Positions 1-13,700 of a stretch of DNA of 64,000 bases are shown piece by piece. The notes below the pieces were generated by a model. That model did not search any database, was not told where the DNA came from, and saw nothing but the letters and a program-made list of their open reading frames with translations. The stretch is from NCBI RefSeq assembly GCF_009831215.1, contig NZ_WUTW01000002.1:1466479-1530478 (forward strand). The letters are read 5' to 3'. The first letter of the stretch is position 1. Each line of letters starts with the position of its first letter. A program made the translations under genes and the position numbers. Source of the DNA: Actinomadura rayongensis. Lineage in GTDB: Bacteria; Actinomycetota; Actinomycetes; Streptosporangiales; Streptosporangiaceae.

Positions 1-1677
<1,677 letters not shown>

Positions 1678-1681
<4 letters not shown>

Positions 1682-4600
1682 GCGGTTCCAAGTTCACTGA
1701 CGTGTGGCCCCTGTCGCCGTTGCAGGAGGGCTTCCTGTTCCACGCCCTCTACGACGACCAGGCCATGGACTTCTACGCCGGGCAGCACGTCCTGCACCTC
1801 GAAGGGCCGCTGGACGCCGAGGCGCTGCGGGCGTCCGGTCAGGCGCTGCTGGACCGGCACGCGAGCCTGCGGGCGGGTTTCCTGCAGCTGGAGTCCGGCC
1901 GCCGGGTCCAGATGATCGGCGAGCGGCTGGAGCTGCCGTGGCGCCTGGTCGACCTCGCGGACGCGGGCCCGGCCGCCGCCGACCTGGCCGAGGACGCGAT
2001 CCGGGAGGACCAGGCGCGGTTCGACCCCGGCGTGCCGCCCCTGCTGCGGTTCCTGCTGATCCGCTTCGGGGACGACCGGCACCGCCTGGTGATGACCATC
2101 CACCACATCCTGCTGGACGGCTGGTCGCTGCCGATCCTGATGCGCGAGCTGTTCGCGCTCTACACGGCGGGCGGCCGGGTCGCGGCGGCCGACCTGCCGC
2201 CGGTCACCCCGTACCGGAACTACCTGGCGTGGCTGGCGAAGCAGGACCGCGAGGCGGCGCGGACGGCCTGGCGGAACGAACTCGCCGGCCTGGACGAACC
2301 CACGCTGGTGGCGAAGGCCGCTCCGGCGCGCGAGGCGGTGGCGCCGGACAGCATCCGGCAGGAGGCGTCGCCGGACCTGACGACCGGGCTGCGCGACCTG
2401 GCCCGCCAGTGCAAGGTCACGTTGAACACCGTGGTGCAGAGCGCGTGGGCGATGGTGCTCAGCCGCCTCTCCGGGCGCACGGACGTGGTGTTCGGCGCGA
2501 TGGTCGCGGGCCGTCCGCCGGAACTGCCCGGGGCCGAGGACATGCTCGGGCTGTTCATCAACACGATCCCGGTGCGGGTCGAGCTGGACGCGGCGCAGTC
2601 GGTCCGGGCGCTGCTGGCAGACGTCCAGGCCCGTCAGTCGGCGCTGCTCGGGTACCACTACCTCGGGCTGGCGGAGGTGCAGCGGCTCGCCGGGCCCGGC
2701 GCCGCGTTCGACACGCTGATCGCGTTCGAGAACTTCCCCGCCGCGCCCCTCGCGTCGCGCAGCTCCAGCGGCGAGGGCCTGCGGGTCCGGCGCGGCGAGA
2801 GCCGGGACATGACGCACTACCCGCTGAGCCTGTCCCTCGACCCCAGCGGCGATCGCGTGCGGCTCCGGCTGACCTACCGGACCGACCTGTTCGACGCGGC
2901 GGCGGCCGAGGCGCTGGCGACGCGGCTGCTGGGCGTGCTGGAGCGGATGGCGGCCGACCCCGACGGCCTGGTCGGGCGGATCGGCGTGGTCGGCGCCGAC
3001 GAACGTGAGCTGGTGGCGTCGTGGAACGCCACGGCCGCTCCCGCCCGATACGAGACGCTGGCGGAGGCGTTCGCGGCGCAGGTGGAGCGGTCGCCCGAGG
3101 CTGTGGCCGTGGCCGGTGACGTGTCCTGGACGTACGCCGAGCTGGACGCGGTGGCTTGTCGTATCGCTTCCGGCCTGGCGGGCGTTGGGCGGGTCGGTGT
3201 GCTGCTGGAGCGGTCGGCGTGGCTGGTGGCGGCGCTGGTCGGTTCGGTGAAGGCGGGTGCGGCGTACGTCCCGGTGGATCCCGGCTGGCCCGCTGCGCGG
3301 ATCGAGCGGGTGCTGACCGAAGCCGGGGTCGACGTCGTGGTGACCGAACCCGATCTGGTGGACCAGGTGCCCGCTGGGGCCTCGGCGGTCCTGGTCGAGA
3401 CCCTGGGCGAGGGGGACGCTCCGCCGGTGAGCGTCCGTCCGGACGACCTGGCGTACGTCATGTACACGTCGGGTTCGACGGGCGTGCCGAAGGGCGTGGC
3501 GGCGACGCATCGCGGTGTCTGCGGTCTGGCGCTCGACAGGGGTTGGGGCGTGGGGCCGGGAAGCCGGGTCCTGTTCCACGCGCCCGTTGCGTTCGACGCT
3601 TCGACCTACGAGATCTGGGTGCCGCTGCTGGCGGGCGGTCAGGTCGTGGTGGCTCCGCCGGGCTCGCTGGACGCTGAGGTGCTGCGGGGGCTGATCGCGG
3701 AATTTGAGCTGACGGCCGTCCATGTCACAGCGGGCCTGCTGGGTGCGCTCGCGCAGGAATCGCCGGACTGTTTCGCCGGGCTGGACGAGGTCCTGACCGG
3801 CGGCGACGTGGTGAGCCGCGATGCTGTCGCCGCTGTGATGGCGGCGTGCCCCGGCGTGACCATCCGTCATATGTACGGCCCCACTGAGGTCACGCTGTGC
3901 GCGACGACCCACCGGCTTGCGGCCGGAGCCGAGGTTCCGTCCGTCCTGCCGATCGGCCGTCCGCGCGACAACATGCGCGCGCTGGTCCTGGACGCGTTCT
4001 TGCAGCCGGTGCCGGTCGGCGTCGCGGGTGAGCTTTATGTGGCGGGCACCGGTCTGGCACGGGGATATCTCGACCGGGCGGGGCTCAGCGCGGAGCGATT
4101 CGTCGCGTGCCCGTCCGGCGAGGGCGAGCGGATGTACCGCACGGGCGACCTGGTCCGGTGGAACACCGACGGACGTCTGGTGTTCGTCGGTCGCGCGGAC
4201 ACGCAGGTGAAGATCCGTGGCTTCCGGATCGAGCCCGCCGAGATCGAAACGGTGCTGGCCCGGCATGAGCAGGTGGCGCGGGCGGCGGTGATCGCGCGCG
4301 AGGACCAAGGGGACAAGCGTCTCGTCGCGTACGTCGTCCCGGCCAACGGCGCCGTGGACACCGCCGACCTGCGGACCTTCACCGGAACCGTCTTACCGGA
4401 CTACATGGTCCCCACCGCCGTCGTCGCGCTGGAAGCCTTTCCGCTCACCCCCAGCGGCAAGCTCGACCGGGCGGCGCTGCCCGCGCCGGACTTCGCCGGG
4501 CTCGTCCGGGGCCGCGCACCGCGCACCGCGACCGAGGAGACGTTGTGCCGTCTGTTCGCCGACGTCCTCGGCCTGGAGCGGGTCGGCGTGGACGACGGCT

Positions 4601-7600
4601 TCTTCGACCTCGGCGGCGACTCGATCATGTCGATGCAGCTCGTCGCCCGCGCCCGGGGCGCCGGGGTGGTGATCAGCGCGAGCGAGGTCTTCGAGGCCAA
4701 GACCCCCGAAGCCCTGGCCGCCCGCGCCGACGCCCGCCCCGCGTCCGGCCCGGCGGCCCGGCCCACCGCCGAGCGCTCCGGACCGCTGCCGCTGACGCCG
4801 GTGATGCAGGACGCGGCGCGCCGCACCGGCCTCCCCGGCCGCTTCTCCCAGTGGACGGCGGTGGCCGTCCCGCCCGGCCTGGAGCTGGACGCGCTGCGCC
4901 GCGCGGTGCGCGCGGTCGTGGAGCACCATGACGCGCTGCGGTCCCGGCTGGTGCGCCCCGACGGCGCCACGGCGGACGCGTGGCGGCTGGAGACCGTCGC
5001 GTCCGTCGACACCGCCGCCTGGGTGACCCGGGTGGACGCGGCGGCGGCCGACGAAGAGGCCCTGACGGAGGCGGCGACGGCGCACGGCCTGGCGGCGACG
5101 GCCCGGCTGGACCCGAGCGCCGGAGTGATGGCGCAGGTCGTGTGGCTGGACCGGGGACCGCTGCCGGGACGGCTGGTGATCGTCGCGCACCACCTGGTGG
5201 TGGACGGCGTGTCCTGGCGGATCCTCGTGCCCGACCTGGCCGCCGCCTACGCGGTCGCGGCGGGCGGAGAGCGGCCGGTGCTGGAACCGGTCGGGACGTC
5301 CTTCCGGGACTGGCTGGGGACGCTCGCCGACCAGGCGCGCGGCCCCGCCCGCACGACGGAGCTGCCGCACTGGCGGGAGACGCTGGCCGACGCGGGCCCG
5401 CCGCTGGCGCCCCGGCCGCTGGACCCGAAGCGGGACACGACGGGCAGCACCCGCCGGATGGTCGTCCCGGTGCCGGTCGAGGTGACGCGGACGCTGCTGA
5501 CCCGCGTCCCGCAGGCGTTCAACGCCGGGATGAACGACGTGCTGCTGGCGGGCCTGGCGGCGGCCGTCGCGGAATGGCGGGGCGCCGGCCCGGTCGTGGT
5601 GAACGTCGAGGGCCACGGCCGCGAGGCCCTGGCGGACGGGATGGACCTGTCCCGGACGATCGGCTGGTTCACCAGCGCGTACCCGGTGCGTCTGGACGCG
5701 GGCGCGACGGACCTGGCGGACGTTCGGTCGGGCGGCCCGGCGGCGGGCGAGCTGCTGAAGGCCGTCAAGGAGCAGGTGCGCGCCGTCCCGGCCGACGGTC
5801 TCGGCTACGGGATGCTGCGCCACCTGAACCCGGAGACCGGCCCGGAGCTGGCGGCGCTGCCCGTCCCGGAGATCGGCTTCAACTACATGGGCCGCTTCAG
5901 CGGCGGCGAGCAGGGAGAGCCGGGCGCCTGGGCGCCGCTCGGCCTCGGCGGGGACGCCGATCCGGACCTGCCGGCGGCGCACGTCCTCGACGTGGGCGGC
6001 GTGGTGGAGGACGGCCCGTCCGGCCCGGTGCTGCGGCTGTCGCTGCTGTGGCCGGACGACCTGCTGCCGGAGGACGCCGTCGCGCGCCTGGCCAAGGACT
6101 GGGCGGCCATGCTGACCGGCCTCGCCGCGCACGCCGAAGCCCCGGACGCGGGCGGGCACACCCCGTCCGACTTCCCGCTCGTGACGCTCGGCCAGGACCA
6201 GATCGCGGAACTGGAGCGCCGCCGCGCCGACCTGGCCGACGTGTGGCCGCTGTCCCCGCTCCAGGAGGGCCTGCTGTTCCACGCCCTCTACGACCAGGAG
6301 GCCGTGGACGTCTACGGCGGTCAGAACGTCCTCCGGCTGGACGGGCCGCTCGACCCCGAGACGCTGCGGGCGTCCGGCCAGGCCCTGCTGGACCGGCACC
6401 CCAACCTGCGGGCCGGGTTCCACCAGCCTGCGGGCGCGGAGCAGCCCGTCCAGACGATCGCGCGCCACGTCCCACTGCCGTGGCGGTCGCTGGATCTCAC
6501 GCACCTGGACGGACAGGCTCAGATCGCCGCGGCCGACCGCGCCGCCGCCGACGAACTGGGCCGCCGCTTCGACCCGGCCGAGCCCCCGCTGCTGCGGTTC
6601 CTGCTGATCCGCCTGGCCCCCGAACACCACCGGCTGGTGATCACCAACCACCACATCCTGCTGGACGGCTGGTCGCAGCCGATCCTGCTGCACGAACTGT
6701 TCACCGTCTACGGCGCGGGAGGCAGCACCGACGCCCTCCCGCCCGCACCGCCCTACCGCGCCTACCTGGCCTGGCTCGGCCGCCAGGACGGCGCGGAAGC
6801 GCGGCGCGCGTGGGAGGAAGAACTCGCCGGTCTGGACGAACCGACGCTGGTCGCGGACCCGGACCCGAGCCGCGAACCGGTCCTCCCGGAGCTGGTGCGC
6901 GAAGAGGTCCCCGAGCCGCTGACCCGGAGCCTCCGCGAGCTGGCGCGCCGCAACGAGATCACGCTGAACACGCTCGTCCAGGCGGCGTGGGGCGTGCTGC
7001 TCGGCAAGCTGACCGGACGCCGCGACGTCGTGTTCGGCGCCGTCGTGGCGGGCCGGCCCCCCGAACTGCCCGGGGTGGAACAGATGCTCGGGCTGTTCAT
7101 CAACACGCTGCCCGTCCGGGTGCCGCTCGACCCCGCGCAGACCGTCACCGGCCTGGTCACCGACCTCCAGGACCGCCAGACCGCCCTGCTGTCCCACCAG
7201 CAGGTGGGCCTCGCCGAGATCCAGCGCCGCACCGGCCCGGCCGCCACGTTCGACACCATCGTCGTCTACGAGAACTTCCCCCACCGGGAGCCCGACGCGG
7301 CGGGCCCCGGGGACGGCGGCGGCCTGCGCGTCACCACCCTCGGCGGACGGGAGGCCGCCCACTACACGTTCATCCTCGGCGTGAGCCCGTTCGGCGACCG
7401 GCTCGGCCTCCAGCTCGACTACCGTCCCGACCTGTTCGACCACGAGACCGCGCGGTCGGTCACGGCCCGGCTGGTGGGCATCCTCGAACGGATGGCCGCC
7501 GCACCGGACCTGCCCGTCGCGCGGCTGGCGGCCACCGGCCCCGACGAGTGGCCCGCGACGTGGCGCGGCCGGGCCGTGCCGACGCCGGACGGCTCGCTGG

Positions 7601-10600
7601 CCGACCTGTTCGAGGCCCGGGCTGCACAGTGCCCGACCGAGATCGCCGTGGTGGCGGGCGACGAGCGGTGGACGTACGCGGAGCTGGACGACCGGGCGGA
7701 CGGCCTCGCGGCGCGCCTCATCGCGGCCGGGGCCGGCCCGGAGGTCCGGGTGGCCGTCCTCATGCGGCGGTCCGCGGACCTGGTGGCGGCGCTCGTCGCG
7801 GTGGTGAAGTCCGGCGGCGTGTACGTGCCGCTGAACGCCGACGACCCCGTCGACCGGCTGCGGGCGGTCGTCGCCGAGTCGGGCGTGGCGCTGGCGCTGG
7901 TGGACGACGCCCTGTCCGGGCACGCGGCGCTCGACGGCGTCCCCGTGGTCCGGGCCGAGCCCGGCGGCGACCGCGCGGCCCGCCGGCCCGTGCGCCGGGA
8001 GAACCTGGCGTACGTCATGTACACCTCGGGCTCCACGGGCGTGCCGAAGGGCGTCGCGGTCACGCACGGCAACGTGATCGACTTCTGCCGTGACGCGTCC
8101 TGGCGGGACGACGTCGCCGAGCGCGTCCTCGTCCAGGCCAACCACGCGTTCGACGGCTCGACCTACGAGATCTGGGTTCCGCTGCTGCGCGGCGGGCGGC
8201 TCGTCGTCGTCCCGCCGGGCGAGGTGGACGCGGTGGAGCGGGGGCGGCTGATCGCCGCCGAGGGCGTGACGAACGTCCACGCCACGGCGGGCCTGTTCCG
8301 CGTGCTGGGCGAGCGGAGCCCGGAGATCTTCGCGGGCGTGCGGGAGGTTTCGACGGGCGGGGACGTCGTGTCGGCCCACGCCGTCCGGATGCTGCTGGAG
8401 ACCCACCCCGACCTCGTCGTGCGGACGACGTACGGGCCGACCGAGACCACCGCGTTCACCACCCAGCTCGCGTTCCGCGCCGGGGACGCGGTCCCCGCGA
8501 CGGTCCCGATCGGCGTGCCGATGGACAACTCCCGCGCCCTGGTGCTGGACGCCTTCCTCCAGCCGGTGCCGGTGGGCGTCGCGGGCGAGCTTTACGTCGC
8601 GGGGTCCGGTGTGGCGCGGGGCTACCTGGGCCGTCCGGGCTTGACCGCCGAGCGGTTCGTGGCGTGCCCGTACGGCGACGACGAGCGGATGTACCGGACG
8701 GGCGACCTGGTCCGGTGGAACGCCGACGGGCAGCTGGTGTTCGTCGGCCGCGCGGACACGCAGGTGAAGGTGCGCGGGTTCCGGATCGAGCCCGCCGAGA
8801 TCGAGGCCGTCCTGTCGGGCCACGCGAGCGTGGCGCAGGCCGCCGTGATCGCCCGCGAGGACCAGCCGGGGGACAAGCGGCTCGTCGCCTACGTCGTCCC
8901 GGCCAACGGCGCCGTGGACACCGCCGACCTGCGGACCTTCACCGGGACGGTGCTGCCGGAGTTCATGGTCCCCGCCGCCGTCGTCCCGGTGGACGCGCTG
9001 CCCATCACGGTCAACGGCAAGCTGGACCGGGCGGCGCTGCCCGCCCCCGACTTCGCCGGGCTCGTCAAGGGCCGCGCACCGCGCACCGCGACCGAGGAGA
9101 TCCTGTGCGGCCTGTTCGCCGACGTCCTCGGCCTGGAGCGGGTGGGCGCCGACGACGGGTTCTTCGACCTGGGCGGCGACTCGATCATGTCGATGCAGCT
9201 CGTCGCCCGCGCCCGGAGCGCCGGGGTCGTCATCACGCCGCGTCAGGTGTTCGAGCACCGCACCCCGGCGGCGCTGGCGTTGATCGCGGAAGACCGCGAG
9301 GTGCGCCGCGAAGAGGACGGCACGGGCCCGATCGCGCTGACGCCGGTGATGCGGGCGACCGTCGAGCAGGCGGGCCCCGTCGCACGGTTCTCCCAGTGGA
9401 CGACGGTCGAGGTACCGGCCGGTCTGGACTTGGACGCGCTGCGCGCCGCGCTGCGGGCGGTGCTCGATCACCACGAGGTCCTGCACACCCGCCTGGTGCG
9501 CGCCGGGGACTCCTGGCACCTGGAGCCGGGCGACCCCGACGGGCAGGTCACGCGGATCGACGCCGTCGGCGCGGACGGCGTCGCGTGGGAGGACCTGACC
9601 ACCGCCGAGGCCCGCGCGGCGAGCGGGCGGCTCGACCCCGGCGCGGGCGCGATGGTCCAGGCGGTGTGGCTGGATCGCGGTCCGCTGCCGGGCCGCCTCG
9701 TGGTGGTCGCGCATCACCTGGTGGTCGACGGCGTGTCGTGGCGCGTGCTGCTGCCCGATCTGGAGACGGCGTACGAGGCGGTCGCGGCGGGGCGGGAACC
9801 GGCGCTGGAGCCGTCCGGGACGTCCTTCCGCCGCTGGAGCCGCGTGCTCGCGGAGCAGGCCGTCGGCGCGGACCGTACCGCCGAGCTGCCCGTGTGGCGG
9901 GAGATGCTGACCGACCCGGGCCCGGGCCTGGCCGACCGCGGTCTGGACCCGAAGCGCGACACGGCGGCCGGAGCGCGGCAACTGTCCGTGCCGGTTCCGG
10001 CGGACGTGACCGAGACGCTGCTGACCCGCGCCGCGCAGGCGTTCAACGCCGGGATGAACGACGTGCTGCTGGCGGCCCTGGCGGCGGCGGTCGCGTCGTG
10101 GCGCGGCACGCGGGGCGGCCCGGTGCTCGTGGACGTGGAAGGCCACGGCCGGGAAGCCCTCACGGACGAGATGGACCTGTCCCGGACGGTCGGCTGGTTC
10201 ACCAACGTCCACCCGGTGCGTCTGGACACGGGCTCGGCGGATCTCGCGGACGTCCGGTCGGGCGGCCCGGCGGCCGGTGCGCTGCTGAAGGCCGTCAAGG
10301 AACAGGTACGGGCCGTCCCGGCGGACGGCCTCGGCTACGGGATGCTGCGCCACCTGAACCCGGAGACCGGCGCGGAGCTGGCGGCGCTGCCCGTCCCGGA
10401 GATCGGCTTCAACTACCTCGGCCGCTTCACCGCCGCCGCGGGCGAGCCCGGCGCCGGGTGGCGGAACGCGGGCCTGGGCGGGGACGTCGATCCGTCGATG
10501 CCCGCCGCGCACGTGCTGGAGGCCGGCGGTGTGATCCGCGACCGGCCGGACGGCCCCGACCTGCGCCTGTCGCTGTCCTGGGTCGAGAGCCTGCTCGACC

Positions 10601-10785
10601 GACCGGCCGTGGAACGCCTGGCGGCCGAATGGACGGCGATGCTGACCGGCCTCGCCGCCCACGCCGACGACCCGGACGCCGGCGGGCACACCCCCTCGGA
10701 TTTCCCGCTCGCGACCCTCACCCAGGACGAGATCGACGAGTTCGAGGACATGGCAACGGAGATCGAGAAGGGACTTCAGTCGTGA
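1678..10785 (+). CDS. NRPS, two modules: C-A(Hpg)-PCP-E-C-A-PCP-E
   Basis: A 3035-residue synthetase started by the GTG inside the upstream stop overlap. Domains: C1 (HHILLDGWS at aa 142), A1 (YTSGSTG near 596, A10 Lys near 928), PCP1 (Ser 982), E1 (HH at 1171), C2 (HH at 1658), A2 (YTSGSTG near 2115), PCP2 (Ser 2502), E2 (HH at 2679). Both C domains open with WPLSPLQEG, the form found after E domains (D-donor type), which agrees with E preceding each. Read against GrsA positions 235-331, A1 gives D-A-Y-H-L-G-M-L-C, almost the published Hpg code. A2 gives D-G-Y-H-S-G-T-A-F, which keeps the Y, H and G of aryl-glycine codes but matches none I know. Both residues should end up D. A TTA codon lies at 4393-4395. 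The stop overlaps the next GTG by 4 nt. Confidence 0.96.
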
Positions 10786-13700
10786 AGCGTTCCGCACTGG
10801 CCCACGTGTGGCCCCTGTCGCCGTTGCAGGAAGGGCTGCTCTTCCACGTCCTGTACGACGAGGACGCCATCGACTTCTACGCCGGGCAGGGCGTCTTCGA
10901 CCTGGACGGGCCGCTGGACGCCGCCGCGCTGCGGGCGTCGGCCGAGGCCCTGCTGGACCGCCACGACAACCTGCGGGCCGGGTTCCAGCGCCGCCGGTCG
11001 GGCGACGCCGTGCAGCTCGTCCCCCGGCGCGTCGTCCTGCCCTGGCGCGAGGCGGACCTCTCCCACCTGGACGGCGCGGCGGCGCTCGCGGAGGCGGAGC
11101 GATTAGCCGTCGCCGAACAGGAACGGCGGTTCGATCCGGCCGTCCCGCCGCTGCTGCGGTGCCTGCTGATCCGGTTCGGGGACGACCGGCACCGCCTGGT
11201 GATGACGATCCACCACATCCTGGTCGACGGCTGGTCGCTGCCGATCCTGTTCCGCGAGCTGTTCGCGGTGAACGCGGCGGGGGGCCGGGTCGAGGACGCG
11301 GGGCTGCCGCCCGTCCCGGACTACCGGCACTACCTGGCGTGGCTCGCCGAGCAGGACCGCGAGGAGGCGCGGACGGCCTGGCGGAACGAACTGGCCGGTC
11401 TCGACGAGCCCACCCTCGTCGCCCCCGCCGACCCGAACCGCGAACCGGTCTATCCGGGACGCATCGCGGTGCAGACGACCGAGGACCTGACGGCGGCGCT
11501 GCGCACCTTCGCCCGCGAGCGCGGGATCACGCTGAACACCGTCCTCCAGGCCGCGTGGGCGATGGTCGTCGGCCAGATGGCGGGGCGCCGGGACGTGGTG
11601 TTCGGCGCGGTCGTGGCCGGACGGCCGCCCGAACTGCCCGGGGCCGAGGACATGCTCGGCCTGTTCATCAACACGATCCCGGTGCGGGTCGAGCTGGACC
11701 CGGAGCAGTCGGCGGGGGCGCTGCTGGCGGGCCTCCAGGCCCGTCAGTCGGCGCTGCTCGGCTGCCACTATCTCGGCTTGGCGGAGATCCAGCGGCTCGC
11801 GGGGCCGGGCGCGGGGTTCGACACGCTGGTCGCCTGGGAGAACTTCCCGCAGGGGCCGGGCGGCGGGCGGGGCGGCGAGACGCAGGGGCTGAAGGTCACC
11901 CCGGCGGTGGGCGGACGCGACGCGACGCACTATCCGCTGAGCCTCGCGGTGAACCCCTTGGGCGACCGGCTGGGGCTGCGGCTGACGCACCGGCCCGACC
12001 TGTTCGCCGAGCCGGCCGCGCACGCGATGCTGGCCCGGCTGGTGGGCGTCCTGGAGCGGATCGTGGCCGACCCGGACGCGCCGGTCGGGCGGATCGGCGT
12101 CGTGGACGCGCGTGAGCGCGAGCTGTTGTCGTCGTGGAATGCGACGGCGGTTCCCGCGCGGTGCGCGACGCTGGTGGAGGGGTTCGCGGCGCAGGTGGAG
12201 CGGTCGCCGGGTGCGGTGGCGGTGGCCGGTGACGTGTCGTGGACGTACGCCGAGTTGGACGCGGCGGCGAGCCGTATCGCTTCCGGCCTGGCCGGGGTGC
12301 GGCGCGTGGGCGTGGTGCTGGAGCGGTCGGCGTCGCTGGTGGCCGCGCTCGTCGGCACGGTGAAGGCCGGCGCGGCGTACGTCCCGGTCGACCCGGGCTG
12401 GCCTGCGGCGCGGATCCAGCGGGTGCTGTCCGAGGCCGGAGCGGACGTGGTGGTCACCGAGTCCGGCTTGGCTTCTCTAATTCCTGACGGCCTCGCGTGG
12501 GTGACGGTGGACGCGCTGATGTCCTCGGCTCCCGGAACGGACGCTCCGGTCGACCCGGACGATCTGGCGTACGTGATGTACACGTCAGGTTCGACCGGCG
12601 TCCCCAAGGGCGTCGCGGCGACGCATCGCGGCGTCTCCGGCCTGGCCCTCGACAGTGCGTGGGGCGTGGGGCCGGGCAGCCGCGTCCTGCTGCACGCGCC
12701 GGTTGCGTTCGACGCTTCGACCTATGAGATCTGGGTGCCGCTGCTGTCGGGGGGCCAGATCGTTGTGGCCCCGCCGGGTCCGGTGGACGCGGGAGTCTTG
12801 CGCGGGCTGATCGCTGAGTTCGGGTTGACGGCCGTCCATGCCACGGCGGGTCTGCTGGGCGCGCTCGCGCAGGAGGCGCCGGACTGTTTCGCCGGGCTGG
12901 ACGAGGTGCTGACCGGCGGTGACGTGGTGAGTCCCGGCGCCGTCGCGGCGGTGATGGCGGCGTGTCCCGGCGTGGCCGTCCGGCATCTGTACGGCCCGAC
13001 CGAGGTCACGCTGTGCGCGACGACCCACCGGTTCGCGGCGGGTGTCGAGGTTCCGTCGGTGTTGCCGATCGGTCGCCCGCGTGACAACACGCGCGCGTTC
13101 GTCCTGGACGGCTTCTTGCGCCCCGCCCCGATCGGGGTGGCGGGCGAGCTGTACGTCGCCGGGTCCGGCCTCGCGCAGGGATACCTCGACCGGGCGGCGC
13201 TCAGCGCGGAGCGGTTCGTCGCGTGCCCGTACGGCGAGGGCGAGCGGATGTACCGCACCGGCGACCTGGTCCGCTGGGACGCCGACGGGCAGCTGGTGTT
13301 CGTCGGACGCGCGGACACCCAGGTGAAGATCCGCGGCTTCCGGATCGAACCCGCTGAGATCGAAACCGTCCTGGCCCGGCACGAGCAGGTGGCGCGGGCG
13401 GCGGTGATCGCCTGGGAGGACCAGCCGGGGGACAAACGCCTGGTGGCGTACGTCGTCCCGGCCAACGGCGCCGTGGACACCGCCGCGCTGCGCACCTTCA
13501 CCGGCACGGTGCTGCCGGACTACATGATCCCGGCCGCCGTGGTCACCGTCCCCGAATTTCCCCTGACGCGCAGCGGCAAGCTCGACCGCGCCGCCCTGCC
13601 CGCCCCGGACTTCGCGGGCGCGGTGGGCGCCCGCGCGCCGCGCACCGCGACCGAGGAGATCCTGTGCGGCCTGTTCGGCGAGATCCTCGGCCTGGAACGG

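Noticed and set aside
8664..10781. N-terminal extension of the NRPS-TE frame
   Set aside because: The frame stays open upstream, but residues are Arg/Pro-rich and overlap the real E domain of the previous gene. The true start is GTG 10782 at the 4-nt overlap.
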